Source of the DNA: Epinephelus fuscoguttatus
Taxonomy: Eukaryota > Chordata > Actinopteri > Perciformes > Serranidae
Direction: 5' to 3'
NCBI RefSeq assembly: GCF_011397635.1
Contig: NC_064754.1
Coordinates: 36,647,543 to 36,711,542, forward strand
Length of the DNA: 64,000 nucleotides
The notes under the pieces were generated by a model. That model had not been told where the DNA came from. It was given only the letters and a program-made list of their open reading frames with translations, and searched no databases. Below are positions 1-13,609 of this stretch, one piece after another. The number at the start of each line of letters is the position of its first letter. Positions within the stretch are counted from its first letter, which is position 1. The translations under genes and the position numbers were made by a program.

Positions 1-30
1 AGAAGAGAAGAGAAGAGAAGAGAAGAGAAG
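1..30. repeat. (AGAAG)n simple repeat at window edge
   Basis: Six uninterrupted AGAAG pentamers; the array may continue to the left of the window. Confidence 0.95.
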
Positions 31-886
31 AAAAAGTTGTGGCCTCTGTAGGTTTCCAAGTTTGACACACTCTCCACCACAGGAATTTTTTTATGACCAC
101 AGGTTCAGGCGCTCACCATTACCCAACTCCACCAGAAATCCCACAGGGGACTAGAAACCTCCATGTGGTTTGGTTTCACTGTCTTAAGAGGAATCTGTGA
201 TCCCAAACTGACAATAACCAGAGCCGTAATGGAGACACAGCAATGAAGTGTCACTTGGAGTCAGGTGAACTAATGTCTGGGTGTTCAAGTCATGTCAGAG
301 TCATTCAGGAAACAGGAAAGAGCAGGCGCGGGCGTTCAATATGTTTTCTAGATGTGAATTATTGCGATCATCATTAATATGTTAGCACAGATAGCATGTC
401 CCATACAAGTTTAATACAAATCATGTTGTGTCTTAATCTTGTTGTCCCCCAACTGTCTTTATTTTACTATAATGTGCAATATTTCCACACACACGCATTA
501 AGAGATGTTACATATCTTTATGATGGGACGGCCATGCTGTATTCATTGAAGAGGTACAAATATGGGCAAATATGAGTTACAATTATTATCTTAGTGATGC
601 AGGAAATTGTTAGCGCTACAGATGGTTGCAATGCCCATATTTGGTTTGGCTGCTAATTTAATCGAAAAGGAATGAAACAGCACACTTGGATTCATGTTTG
701 CTTGATCACCCATTACAACTGGAATGGAACAGTCTCATTTGGGGCAGCTGCGGCGGTGCTGACGGAGTCGATCCCTGGCTCTTCCAGCTCCTGTCCATAT
801 GTCCTTAAGCAAGACACTGAACCCCAAGTTGCTCCTGATGGTTAGGACAGTGCCTTGCATAGCAGCTCTGCCTCCATGAGTGCGTG

Positions 887-888
<2 letters not shown>

Positions 889-918
<30 letters not shown>
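889..918. repeat. (GT)n microsatellite
   Basis: A nearly pure TG dinucleotide run in the sequence downstream of stx8 exon 5 (the intron that follows it in the gene). Confidence 0.95.
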
Positions 919-921
<3 letters not shown>

Positions 922-1021
922 GTGAATGAGAGGCAAATTATAAAGCTCTTTGGCCATTAAGGTAAAAAAAGTGCTACCCAAGTGCAGTCCATTTACCATT
1001 TATTCAATTATGTGTAATTAC

Positions 1022-4000
1022 CTTCGATGATTCGCTGTTGCTGCTGTTTGATCTCTCCAAAGGTCAGACCTCTGGTCTCCTCTGATTCGTTGACCAGCCA
1101 GGGGTTGGCCGCAACACCTCCACTCGTTCCTGCCCCTGCGCCCATCAACGTCGACCTGTGAAACATCATGATAACAATGTTTAGTTTCAAAAATGTTTCA
1201 CCGCCACTACTCAAGTTTTATTGTATTTTTTTAAACATGTGAGTCATCATACAAAATGAAAATTAGTTTTGCAGAGCACAAAATTACAACACAAAAGCAA
1301 ATCTGGTTTGGTTGAAGTAACAAATCACCCAACTGTGCACAACAACCTAAAGTTGATGGCAAGTGTGCCCTTGTTGTGTGTCAATCACCATGCCAGCACA
1401 CGAGTCTAAAACACCCATCGTGCATCAGCGACTTTTAGCTATATAAGTAAACACAGTCAATATGCCTGGTTGGGATTGGAGTACAATGCACATCTGTACA
1501 ACTCCTACAACAAACACATCTGTACGAGGCATGTTCCCTTTTCAATACTGTATTCTTTTGAACATTTTATAATAACAAAAGCCTTTAGATCACAGAAAAA
1601 AAGTGTTTACTCATTTATTCTTTTAAGTTTTTTTGAACGATTGAAAAATACCAGGTCAGCTTGCGCAGTGTGTAAACAGTGCATGTTAATCTGTCACAGG
1701 ACTGCGGGCTGCTGGGGAGGTTTCGCTCTGACGAAGTGACAGTCCAGAGAGCTCTCTGAGCTGCACTGCGCTGTGCTAAACACCGCTGTGTGGTTTAAAA
1801 GCTATTCTTCTGTTAATAGCTTAAAGCTGTGCTGCAGACCCCCCCATGGCTGTCTTGTGGTGACGGGTTCAAAATCTCTGTGTGAGGCTGGATTTAACAG
1901 AGTTTGCTATGAGCAAGTCGTCTGCTGGTCAAGCCTAGGAAAAGTAGGCTGCGCCACATGTAGGCATGTCAGGAAATAATATTACTACTACACTAAAGCT
2001 AACATAATTCAGTTTTTTATTAGCACATTTAAAGGTCCAGTGTGTAGGATTTAGGGGGACATATTGACAGAAATGAAACATATGTAGTATGTTTTCTTTT
2101 GTGTATAATCACCTGAAAATAAGAATTTTTACCTTGGAATGAGTCGTTCATAACTACACAGGGAGTGGGTCCTCACCCATGTTTCTACAGTAGCCCAGAA
2201 TGGACAAACCAAGCATTGGCTCCAGATAGGGCTATTCACTGTAGCTAGCAGCCAATAACAAGCAATGTCGGAAAAACAGTGATTTGTTACTGTTTTATAC
2301 AGTGTTTTAACCAGTTTAAATCACAGAGTCTGTTTGTTCAGGAGAGGAGGAGACCTCTGCAAAGAATCTGGCTTCCACTAAAAACCTCTTGAACATCTGG
2401 ATCAGGAATAAGGTGAGCACACATTAAGTTATCAGAGAAAAAATGTGAGCACATATTAGCAGGTGCTGGGCTGGCAGCACCTCTTCGACAGGCCAAAGAG
2501 TTTAGGAAAAACCCCGATTTGTAATGTGAAACTGCTTTACTCAGTGTTTTTACCACTTTTAATCACCTCATCCCTTTGTTTTGGAGAGTAAGAAATCTCT
2601 GTGATTAATTCAGCTTCTGGTAAAACCTTCTGAACAGTGAATACTGAAGGAATCCCAAGTGGGAGTTTGCAATTGGCACATGGAAAAAGTTTCAGCTGGT
2701 TGCAATCTGCAATCCTTGCCACTAGATGTAATTAAATTCTTCATACTGTTCCTTTAAACTCAGTGTTTCAAATTTTAAAGTGAAAGCTGTTGAGGTTATC
2801 TCTTTTTTGCACAAGCAATACATAAAACTACTTTTATCTCATCATGCATCTCACACTGTGATGACTAGCTCAAGCTGCTTCTGAAGTGGTCGCTACAGCA
2901 CTGTCAGACCATTCACAAGGCTAACTAGCTGAGGCTGATACCATCAGAGGAGTAGGTGAGATGAGGCATTCGGTCTAATCTCTCTGACATATTTGATTAC
3001 TATGAGACTGTGTGCCAGCCCTCCACTTCCTCCACGAAAGTGCCCAGTGTGTGAAGATCCAATTAACCAGTCAGTGGGGAGCGCCAAAATCAGTCGGGCA
3101 CATCTCTTGGCAGCCACAAAGCGCTAGACTGCCGCCACCGGGGCCTGAGCACCCAGGTCCTGACTGAATGACTTGGACAGGGGAAATTTAACTAATTACA
3201 ACTATTTCCAGTGCAATCAAATACAAAGGAAAGGTTAGTGAATAATGGAGGAGAGGTGGGTCTGAGGGGTGACAGGGTGAACCGAGCCTTCAAATGTAGG
3301 CGCCATGTCCTTCTTGTGCTTAGTCTGAAATGGAGATGCTTAGAATGTGTTGTTTCGGGGATAGATTAAAGTCCCCTCGGTAACCTCTATCCCTTTCCTT
3401 CTACCAAGTTCTCACAAAAAAAAGAGCGGCTTAGATTATCCAAGCATGGCCAATCCACCCCCTCCCGCATTCTGTCCTCAGAGACCACACAGTGGGAATG
3501 GGTCCTACCCACAAATCCAAATTACCCACCACATATCACTATTAAAAGTTAGGTCTGACTGAGCAAACTAAAAACCATATGACCACATGATTACAGTTTG
3601 CCAAGCTAATTTATTAGCAAATGTCATTTGAATTTTTTTTACAGAGCCTTTTATGTAATTGGGTGTGTGGTCTGTGAAAAAGATGAAAGTGTGTGCAAAG
3701 CACCGCTAAGTAGATCAATCCCAAAAACCAAAGCTTGTGAAAGATATCAGAGAAAGGCAGTCTCATATCAAGGCGTCAATAAAAGTGGTTTTCTAATCCG
3801 GTTCAAACGGATCTGATGAAGTGACGCTTTGTTTCATTCTACACTCATTTCGGTTGCTACCCAAAACTCCCTGTACAAAGTTGTACTGTGCAGGAACTTT
3901 CATGCCAAACCTCTACAATGTAAAAACAACATGGAAGTACCATCTAAGAAAAAAAGAGGCAGATCTTCCCATAGGCGACAACAGGTGGTGGCATGTTGGA

Positions 4001-6951
4001 CACCACCCAGGAGAGGGCTACAAAAAAGTATTATTGTTGTTTGTCAGCTAGGTTGTTTATTTGTGTCATCTCATTAGCTCTTGATCTTGTTTGTAAGAGA
4101 TACATTAAATATAAAAAATAATAATACATTTTGGGGGGGTGGGGGGGCTTGCCTTGGGCACTGAATGTGCTACGTCCGGCACTGAAGTGAAGAAAAAACA
4201 ATAATTCATAAGACAGACATGAAGAGCTGGATGAAGTTAACAACATGACACCATTTCCTCTTCCTGTCCAAACAAATATCACCTGGGCCGGACTAGGTCA
4301 AACATTGCGCAAAGTAATGACTGCCTGAAGCCTGAGGTTTTCAAAGCTGTCACATTGACGTGACATCAGTAGATGAAGAGGATATAAGCTGCGGCATCCA
4401 GCTCTTTGATTGGCTTCACAAGTGCTAGAATAAATGCTCAGCGGAGAGTTGTTAACTGTAAACTCACTCCTTCCATCTTCGTTCATCAAAACACACACCC
4501 AGGAACATTCGTATGAATGAGTGTGCGTGTCCATTTCAGGAGGTGCCAAATGTGTGATCAGCAGAGCAAATCACTTAATGAAAAGGAAAAAGCCACGAAG
4601 TTAGGCGCCCTGTCAGAATGGCAGACAGACGGACTTCCTTCCGAGTGATAGCACAGGGAGAGGTCAGGACACATGGGTCATACCGGATGTATGAAGACTT
4701 TCACATAAAGTTAGTGACCAGTGACATATCATCAAAGTGGAGAAGAGAGCCTATGACCTTTCTGGTCAAGGTCATAGAAAAGAGAATGAGGATTCATTAT
4801 TTTTAATTGGGTGTCCAAGACTGGATACTAAAAAAAAAATCAATTAAAAAAAAAAGATCTCAGAGTGGAAAATCACAAAATGAAAGGCGGCATGTTCTGA
4901 GCAGGATGCTCCCTGTAGCAACATGGGGTGATGCTTGGTTTGGGCCCTCCTACACTGACTGACAGTGGCAGACAGAGACTCAGGGTTGAGAAATATTTCG
5001 CAATTTTCTTGGACTACTAAAGCATGAAGCTGGCTGTCCAAGAATATTTTTCAAAATGAAGGAAAACACCATTGGAAAGTGAATACTACTTGCTTACTGA
5101 GATTTGCAAATACTGTCCTTCTTAACTTTTCCTCTCATTTTAGGATAGAGTGAGCTCCCGCACGCTGTCCCGCTTTTTGTAGTAACTGCAATTTTATCAA
5201 GGTAACGTGTCGGTAATCAGACGTCATCTTAAAAACCGCACCTCATCCAACGCAGAGGATGTTGAACATTCAGATGTGCAGAGACTTTTCATAAATATAA
5301 ATAATTTGGTGGACCTCTCATTAACGATACAATTATTTGTCCAGATTTTAATACCTGGAAGGTTCAGGCTCCGTGATGTCTCCCTTGAAGGTGGCGTTGA
5401 GCTGCTTCTCTCTGGTTAGCAGGTCATCAATAAGGTTCTGCCTCCTGTCAGCTTCTGACTGCATTCTGATGAAGCAATGTTAAGGTCATGCAAAAGGTCA
5501 ACATTACTTTAACATGCGTCAGTGAATGTGGACGCTTCAGGATGCTTCTGACACTTTTCTTTGGGTCAGTTTGGAATTAACCCATGAACACAGAAACCTT
5601 TCTAACAGCAAACACTTTTAGGGCAGATGTTTTTAAAACACTCTAATGCCCTCTATAGGAAAACCACTGCTACTGCAAGCAAAGGAAACTCGCCAGCCCA
5701 AAATGTAATCTCAATCTCATGACTTCCACTCAGTGGAACATTTTCAGAGGAAAGGATACATGCGGCGAGAGGATGATGCTCGCAACAAACCCTCTTTAAG
5801 CTGGGCAATATTCTGTTTGAGCTTCTGCAGTGATGCCCGTAGTGTCATGTTGATCTGAGAAGACAGAAGGCAGTCACAGCAGCTGATTACTAGAGAAACC
5901 TGAGGATAAATTTACACGATATGCCACTGTATTTGATTATAACACCTTACCTTTGCAGGGTTCCCCCCTGTTCTTTGCTGCCTGTTCCGTTCATGAATGT
6001 TTTCTGCTATTTCCTGTGCCAAGCGACAAGTGGCATCATAATTCTGTAACCTATAGATCAATAAATGGTATAGAAGAGTCATTTAGATTGACATGTCATT
6101 ACTAACTTATGACAGACAGCAGCCACAGATACTTTTTGTATAAACACAGAGAGACCCCTGTTATCCCCATTACGAGTTTAATGTGGTAATTAAAGAAAAC
6201 TGTCACTGGTCAATGGATCTGTGCAGAGTGAGGACAACTGACTGATCTGTTTCCTAATGTTGTGCAGCCTCCTATACATATATTTTAAGAATACCTTACG
6301 ATAAAATACAGTAAACACTGACCAGGTATTCTATCTAGCTCATAGTGTTCAGTGTTTGGACTGCCAGAGGGCCTAATGTAACTCGTTAGAGAGGTTTGAT
6401 TTTGGAGATTAAGAAAAAATACCACTGAGTGTCTAAGAAAGATAAATAAACGCCACTGACTGACAGCTTCAAATGTTTTAGCTGCGACATTAGTATTTAA
6501 CACAGCGCTAATGTACTGTATTGTAGGGTATTTGTGTTACTGAAGTACCGGTATTTTAGTTGGGTTAACGTCAGTCAATATGCCCAAGCTTTAGCTACAA
6601 CCATCATGTGACATATTTAGCTTTGTCTTTTTCCTCTTTCGATTTTGCTAACGTCACTAAACTCCAATCTGAATTGTAAATAAAACCCTAAAATAACATG
6701 AATTTCCTTGCCCTGTTCCAGTACCGCATATACACATAAATAGCTGACTTTGTAATGGCTTATTAGAAATGCAGGTTATTGTATTTGGTTTATTTTGACA
6801 AGGAAGAGCTAGCTACCACTTTAGCTAGCAGGATATAGAAAGAGTAGCTAACTTCTCAGGGTTAAAAACGCCATTTATTGCAATTAATAATGCAGTTAGG
6901 GCAGTTACCTGTTGCATTTGAACACACTACTTACCACGGGTCCTGAGACAT
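1022..6951 (-). CDS. stx8: Syntaxin-8, 5' part (coding exons 1-5; 3' end outside window)
   Basis: Syntaxin-8 is a Qc-SNARE of late endosome fusion that works with syntaxin-7, Vti1b and VAMP8. Coding exons read on the minus strand are 6935-6951, 5951-6050, 5760-5854, 5355-5465 and 1022-1155, all with GT-AG borders and matching phases, giving 152 residues from an ATG in MSQDPW. Visible landmarks are WLQNYDATCRLAQEIAENI after the first junction, the N-terminal three-helix region with DRRQNLIDDLLTREKQL, and NPWLVNESEETRGLTFGEIK in exon 5, the stretch just before the SNARE helix. The family is about 236 residues long, so the SNARE motif and C-terminal anchor lie left of position 1. Exon 2 uses the acceptor at TATAG before GTTACAG; the apparent CAG seven bases later would create a stop. 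The promoter should lie near 6952-7200, head-on to the 3' end of cfap45. Confidence 0.93.
1156..5354. other. stx8 intron 4 (about 4.2 kb)
   Basis: Non-coding sequence between stx8 exons 5 and 4. It carries a degenerate copy of the AAAGGTCCAGTGTGTAGG element (about 2028-2758), and a G-rich run at 4131-4147 followed by sequence that looks like transposon debris. I see no conserved ORF in the rest. Confidence 0.8.
2028..2758 (+). mobile_element. Dispersed MITE-like element, AAAGGTCCAGTGTGTAGG family, copy 1
   Basis: Starts with TTTAAAGGTCCAGTGTGTAG and runs through family landmarks (ATAATCACCTGAAAATAAGA; TTTCTACAGTAGCCCAGAA; TTGCAATCTGCAA...CCACTAGATG) to a degenerate inverted end at CTGTTCCTTTAA. 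It is longer than the other copies because the middle (about 2240-2640) is expanded with partly repeated sequence. Three other copies lie at 18592-18924, 19169-19539 and 49639-50515. Confidence 0.75.
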
Positions 6952-8296
6952 TGTGATAACAGTTAGTTATAGAGAGAAAATCCACTTAGTTTGAACCATC
7001 CGGCAGTAATCGCCAACAAACTGCTTCTTGTTTGGGTGTGACGTCACTACGGCAAGCTGCGAGGAACAGCCTAGTCCAGGGCCGCTTTTTTCAGTTGGAA
7101 TAAAAAACAGAAAGGGTACTGTCAGGAGCACAGTGTCACTGTTGTTGTGTTTTCCACGTGTAGACAAACTCGAAGCCTCCTCCTCCTCCTCCTCCTCACC
7201 AGCTTTCAATGCTCTTCTACTTACAACAGTGGGCACCAAGGCCACAGCTCCCTCCCATTTTGAGTACCATTTCTTACTGTCCTGTCCTGTTAAGTGACAT
7301 TTAACTGCATTTAAGGATATCTGTATTGTTTGAACAAGAAATTGGACTGCATTTGTTTTTTCACATTCTATTTGTGTAGAATATTTTTGTGTGTTTATGT
7401 TATTGACATTTGTATTGGTTTATGGTTTGTGCAGGAGTGGACTTGCAAAAGTTCAGCAAGTAACCATTGACCACTCTTAGAATTTCATGTTGAGAAGCTG
7501 TAGATGTACTGAAAATGTAAACAGCCTACATTGCCCTGTAAGTCTGTAAAATACATTTTATCATTGTATTTTCTAAGGGAAAAAAATGTTACCTAGGGTA
7601 TAATATTTGAACAGATATTGTCATTTCAATTGCTATAGCTAGCACACTTAGCACATATTATGCACAGGTATGTAGCTTTTTGGAATTTAAATGCATATAG
7701 ACTTATGTCACTGTGTGGATGAGGGTGTGTTTCTGACCTGATGGTCAAAATAAAGATTTAAACCCCCTCTATCAGCCTGTACTGAGTGTCCAATCCACCC
7801 TCCTCCATGTCAGCTCTCCTTCATTGGCTGCATGTTTTTAGGTAACCTCCTGTGGTGTGTACAGTGCTTGTGTGAGACTGTATGTACGGAAATGACACAA
7901 CGATGAGAAGCAAACCCCAGGGCCCTTACTCCGACTCCTTACTGTGTGTGCATATTTACTCTGAACCCTCCTCATGCTCAGGTCCGTGTATGCCAGGTGT
8001 TGTAATATTTCCTTTATTCACCATTACTTTTTTTGCATGTACAGATGTGCACGTGAAGAATTGAAAACTTTTAGAAGGATACCCCACCAATTGTAAGGGC
8101 CATTTTATCCTAACTAAAAACTCAAAATTGTACCCAGTCTCCCGCAGAGTCAGCCTGTGTGATAGGAAGTTGTACTGTCTCAAAAAGAAGGCTGTTTTTG
8201 CAACATGCTGTCACTCAGTGAGCCATCCTCAAACACCATCATGTGTACATACCAATGATCAAAAGCTTATAAAGCAATTCAAGTGCAACAGAAACC
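6952..8296. other. Intergenic: stx8 5' flank to cfap45 3' end
   Basis: Contains the presumed stx8 promoter just above 6951 and a (TCC)n run at about 7178-7197. About 45 bases at 7133-7180 resemble 14375-14423. I found no supported gene; short ORFs on both strands at 6967-7297 overlap each other and show no family similarity. Confidence 0.7.
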
Positions 8297-8302
8297 TTTA
8301 TT
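8297..8302 (-). terminator. Polyadenylation signal of cfap45
   Basis: AATAAA on the minus strand, only about 31 bases beyond the cfap45 stop codon (8333-8335), implying a very short 3' UTR. Confidence 0.7.
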
Positions 8303-8332
8303 GGTACATTCTTATATACAGTAGTGAGTGAA

Positions 8333-11300
8333 TCATAGTGAACAAGCGCAGGCCTTCCTTTCCACTTCACTGCAGTATATTTCAGACAGCCCTGTAGCCC
8401 TGCACATTGACAAACACATGTCAGGTTTTTCAGTTAAAGACAGCCATGTCAAAACATAAGCCATATAAAAAGACCTGTTAACCCGCCAGTACTTACCTGA
8501 GCTCCTTCAGCTTCTTCTTTTTGACCTCATCCAGGCGCACACGTCTTTGCCGGGCTTCCTCCATTAACCTGTCAGCCTCCTTAAAGACTTCTCTGCGCTG
8601 TGCTGCGGCTGAGAGCTCATGTGCCTTCACCTGATTTCGGATGGTCTCTGAGTAGCGGTGTGCTTTCTGACGCTGCTTCTCCTCTGCCTCCTCCTGTTTG
8701 ATGAGTGCTTCCTGCTGCGCTCTTTGTGGAGAAAAGCAGAAATAGCAGTGAAAAGTAATGCTATTAAAAAGGTATAGATTTATGTGTAAGATAGTACGAA
8801 TAAATGAAATAAAGGCCTTGATACTAGCTGCATTATTAGTACACTGATTGAACCATCCTACAGATTTGATGATGTGTAAATAAATTAAAATTAAAATCAA
8901 GCTTCTTACTTCAGCACCCTCTCAAACTCTGCCTTCTCCCGGTCAGCCTCCATCGCCAGGAGGTGCTCTTTGCAACGAACCTGCTCCAGACGAGCCATCC
9001 TCAGCATCTCTGCCTGCTGCGCTTTCTTTTCAGTGAGCTCTTTCTCCTTTCTCCTCCATTCTCTCTCTGTGACTTCTTGGTTCCTCCGAGCACGGAGCTC
9101 GTCCTTTCAAATGCAGACACAAAGAATTTGGACATAGTGGAGGCTTTAATTCCCATGAATCTGTATGAAATGTGTCTTTAAAAAGTGATTAGAGTATTTA
9201 ACTCTGTTATGGAATTGAATTCAGCAGGTACTACATTTATGGCAGTGGCCAGCCAATAGTTTTATTTCCCAACCTGCTCTGCCTTGTAGTTTTTTGCCTC
9301 TCTTTGCTGGGCCCTCAGTTTGGTAATCTCCAACTCCTTCTCCTTCTTGATCCGTCTCTGCTCTGCTTCATATTCAGCCTGCTGCTTCTGCACAAATTCA
9401 GTGATAGGATGTTGAGAGTGAGTTATTTAACTGAACTTTATGGATATAGACTGTCCTTGTGTTACTGTTCGTCTACGTGTATTTTCTGCTGGTCACTGGA
9501 GATTAGCACTTAGTTCATGTGGACTGTCTTCGGAAATAATATGCTTTTATCTTACCATTTTGTTTCGTCTATATTCCACATCTCTCATGTCAGCCAGCCT
9601 CTCCTCCTCTCTCCTCTGCTCCTTGGCCCGTATGGTCTCATTATTGATACGAACGATCTCTTCCTGCAGACGCTTCCGCTCCTCCCTCTTCTTCTCCAGG
9701 GCCTGGAAGAAGAAAGGGACACCAGTGCAGATGCACCTTACATGTGGTTGCATATTCGTGTCATATGCGTGTCAGTGTTCTCTTTTCTGCTGCATGTGTT
9801 TCTGTGTTGTCTCTGTGTGGGCTGTATCTGCACCTTGAGGTCCTCCAGGTTCATTTTCTCCAGGTTCTTCCGTATCTGCTGTTTCTCCTTCTCTTTCATC
9901 ACGTCTTCCACTTGCCTCTCCTCCAGATGTTGCTGGATTTGGTTCTGAATTTTCTGCAGTTCGCTGAAAGATAACACAAGCGTAACACACAGATGATAAG
10001 TACACGAAAGCCCTTTGCCTTTACTGCTGATTGGGAAGAGGATCTTATTAGAGGGACATGGGTGGTTTGGGTAGATCATCCCTACAGTGTAGTGTGAGTC
10101 ATTTTGTGTGTATATCCCAGTAGAGCTCCCCTCACCCAATCCTCTCCTGTCTGCGCAGCTCATTATTCAGCTCCACAGCCTCCAAGGCCTTGCGGCGCTC
10201 CACTTCCATCATGCCATCCAGACGCTTCTCCTCCTCTAACAACTCTGCCTGGATCTGTTTCTTCTCTCGGATCTGGGCATCACGTGTGGCTTGACACTGA
10301 GCACCCAGAATCAGCTAAGGGGATCACAAACAGAAGTACTGATGCACTGATAACACTCATACAAAAATCAGTAGCACTGCCAGTAATTGAATCGTTCACT
10401 TTCAGGCCTATTTTGAAACTTTCATGTCTGCAGCTGCTCCCTACCGTGTTGAGCTGTTTGATCTCCTGCTCTTGCTCCATCTTTGAGACACTGGCCTTCT
10501 CTACCAAGCTCTTGGCACGGTCCTGGGCCTCACGTTCCAGTTCGGTCAGTGCCTGGTTGTCCTTCCGGGACAGGTCTGCCTCATAGATCTGATTCTTCCT
10601 CTCCTCTGCAGCTCTCTGGATGAGAGGTATATTGAGAAAAAGAGTAAGACAATATTGTCACATTGTAAATCTGCAAGTTAAAAAGCATTTTTTTCAGTTT
10701 CAGTTTTTCATGTTTCCTACAATGTCCACTTCTTTCTTCCTCTGATGAGCCTCCCTTAGGGCCTCCTTCTGTTTCTTGGTGAGAACCTGGGACGTTGAAG
10801 TGATCCGCTCGAACTCAGCTGATGGCAGTATGATGGACTCTCTTGAAGGATCCCTAAATGGGATCCTGGCATAATGACAGGTGCTTGTTTGTTATATGTG
10901 CTTTTGAGGTTTCAGTACATGATAGCTGGCACGTAAGGATCTTTACAATATTGTGACATTTAAATTTGCTTTTTATTAATCTGAAATTAAATGTAGCTAC
11001 TTAAATTTACATCTATTAAAGTGTGCATTACTACTGGTTTCATACCACCACGGGCAAACTGACAGACAATCTATGGAGGTTATCAGTGAGTGTTAGCCTA
11101 CCTGAGGTTACGGATGAGGTTATTGGTGATGATTTGAACAGTCTCTCCTTCTTGGTTCTTCTGGGACTGATTCTTGGCCTTGGAGGCTGAGTTTCCACAT
11201 TTGTCTAACTGTGATATCTGGACAGAGTTAGATGTCTCACAAACCAAGTCAAAACTTGTGACCTCTGCACCTGCACACACCCAGACTCAGTAACAGGTGT

Positions 11301-12752
11301 TTCAAACTAACACTGAGCACTGCTGTCACACCATAGCAATAAACTGGTGCTATGAACCTGGGCTCAGCAACAGGTCAATCATCTATGGTTGATTACAATA
11401 TGTAATGGCCACACTAACTCACCTGTGTTGACCTCCCAAACAGGCTTTCATCAACCTGAGAGGTGGGAGCGCGCATGTGATAGCGGCGGGTGTCAGAGCT
11501 GCTCCTTGTATCCGTGGAGCTGGATCCTCGTTTCTAGCAGGATTAGAAATCAAGATCGGAACAGAGAAGTCTTTGAAAAGCAGGATGCTAATTTGGCAAA
11601 CAGGCAAAGTGACATTACTTATCAGGATAAAAACTTACCATGGTTGTTGGTGTCCACTACAACCGAGGATGAATACTCTAAAGGATTTGATAAACACTTT
11701 CCAAGGTGTCGTCAACAAGTTTTAAAGACTGATAATACGGGCCAAACGTTTTGTTATGAATGGCACAAGTTTATTCAAAAACTTGACCACTTGTTTGTTG
11801 TCATGGGAACACATGAGAGGAGAGGAACGTGCGTTTGGTCCCCGCTTTCTTATGTTCAACCGTAAATTAAGGCTGGCACAAATCATGCTGTGCGGCCTTT
11901 GCAACAGTCTGTCTTCCGCAGCAGCCGCTCGCCATCGTGGTCCCGCCATGAATCCAGTCCGGATAGCTGAGGCAGCGAGGCCCGAGGATGCGCCCGCCGA
12001 GTGGAGCTCTTCATCCGCTCCCAGGTGGCGTCCTGCCGCTGCAGCGTCCCGCATTGTTGCCTTTAGCCAAACAGTCTGTAGGGACTGTTCGTTACTAATG
12101 GTGCGTTCCAGGCAGGCTTTTGAATTCGTAAGTCAAGACTTCAAGTCACGAGTTACGACTTTGTAGCGTTCCAGGAAAGTTACGGCAAACTGCCAGTTAC
12201 TTCCTGTTTAACGCTGAACATGGCGAACCGTTTGTTTGTGCTTCCCCATTATTGCTATCGCCACAGGTACCTGCTCCTTGTTCATTTGAGTGAAACGGAG
12301 GAGGATAGGGTCACAGATGCTATTATAGGCTATTTTTTTACGTTATCTGTGTGTTTAGAAACGTATTTTGTGTTCTTGCACTAGAAACCAGCTGTTAGAG
12401 CGGCTGCCAATAATGCGTTAACATTAGGGTTACTTTATGTCTATTTCTTACCATGTATCACATGCAGCAACACCACATCCATGGGGCTGCCATTGTTGTT
12501 TAGAGGAGTAAGGTAATTGGTTTAGAGGACTGTGTGACGTCAGAAACCGTAACTGGAAGTACATCGATCTGGTACGAGTTCACGGGTGGGAAGTTACGGG
12601 TTTGACTGCAGTTCCAGTGCACTTTCACGGGTTACAGGTTGTGAAAACACGAGTTACGGGTTGCCTGGAACGCACCATTAATATGCTTCTGTCAGAGGAA
12701 AAACAAACAGAGAGAGGGTAAAAAAAAAAAAAAAAAGTCATACCCCAGCCAT
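8333..12752 (-). CDS. cfap45: Cilia- and flagella-associated protein 45 (CCDC19/NESG1), complete
   Basis: CFAP45 is a coiled-coil filament inside the B-tubule of ciliary doublet microtubules, partner of CFAP52, and is linked to left-right patterning and sperm motility. Twelve coding exons read on the minus strand: 12744-12752, 11423-11533, 11102-11217, 10721-10865, 10445-10615, 10136-10314, 9834-9963, 9556-9702, 9274-9387, 8910-9103, 8497-8721, 8333-8399. Phases agree throughout and give 535 residues (human about 551). Landmarks in order are SSDTRRYHMRAP, QVDESLFG, EFERITSTSQVLTKKQKEAL, LDGMMEVERRKALE, RINNETIRAKEQRREEE, KAEFERVL and the ending ATGLSEIYCSEVERK, each matching the human order. 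From about residue 130 on, nearly everything is Glu/Lys/Arg-rich helix (trichoplein-type coiled coil). Exon 1 codes for only three residues (MAG); its ATG has A at -3 and G at +4. Confidence 0.93.
12098..12678. mobile_element. 581-bp MITE in cfap45 intron 1
   Basis: Both ends carry the perfect 17-bp inverted repeat ATGGTGCGTTCCAGGCA and are flanked by TA, the duplication expected for a Tc1/mariner-like insertion (other superfamilies are possible). Internal motifs such as CGAGTTACG/GTTACGGG recur near both ends. No transposase ORF is visible. It ends 66 bases from the cfap45 start exon. Confidence 0.85.
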
Positions 12753-13609
12753 CTTCCTCCTCTGATAAGTAAAGAGCAGTCCCTTAGCGCCACAGCAAGG
12801 TAACTCTTGCATTGGCTGCCACAAGATGCTAGCTACAGCTCAATAAACAAAGGGAAATGGGAATATGAAAAAAGGACATTTTTAGTTATGTGTTTAAAAG
12901 TAGTTTGCTATTTGCACATTGTTTTTCTTTTAATATGCTATTGTACTGTCAGGTTGTCAGACTCACAGAGCATTTTGTCAGACTTCAAAGAAATGAAGAT
13001 GAAATTAGGATATTATTATCAGGCCAACACAATGTCAACTGTATTCAGGTTGTTGATTGGTTAGGGACATTCTCCACTGCAACAGCGCTGTGCTGCTCAG
13101 ATGGTGCAGGACCTGGGGGCCAATGACTGTATTGGCCAATAACAGATAAGCATGAAAAAATGCACCACCAAAGATGCTCTGTCTCTGTCTTCACCACTTA
13201 CAGACTGCCCTGTCCCCTCTTACCTGCCCTATCAGAATGGTACTTGACCCATCAGCCTAACATTTTTGTGCACATTTATGAAGGTATCCAAAAGGACCTC
13301 TATGGTTCTGGTGATTCACAATTCTTGAAAAAAAAAAAACTATTTTATTGACTGTTTTCTACTATTATTGACTGCTGACTGGTAGGGGCCACAAGCGATC
13401 AAAATCACATTGCAAAAGGCACTAAAATCTGTCCCAGGCCACATTTTGGCCTTTGTCATGGCTCAAAAACTTACGTGCATAAAACTTTGGTCTCACTTAC
13501 AACAGGAGCATCTGCAGATTCATTTCTTAGGCTACACAATATATGATATGAGATGAATAAATCCTTACTTTTGTTACATTTGTCGCCAAGTTGAGATTCA
13601 GCTTTTCTT

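Noticed and set aside
11389-11865. 158-codon open frame on the plus strand
   Set aside because: It runs antisense across a cfap45 exon and intron, with no recognisable domain and no splice context.
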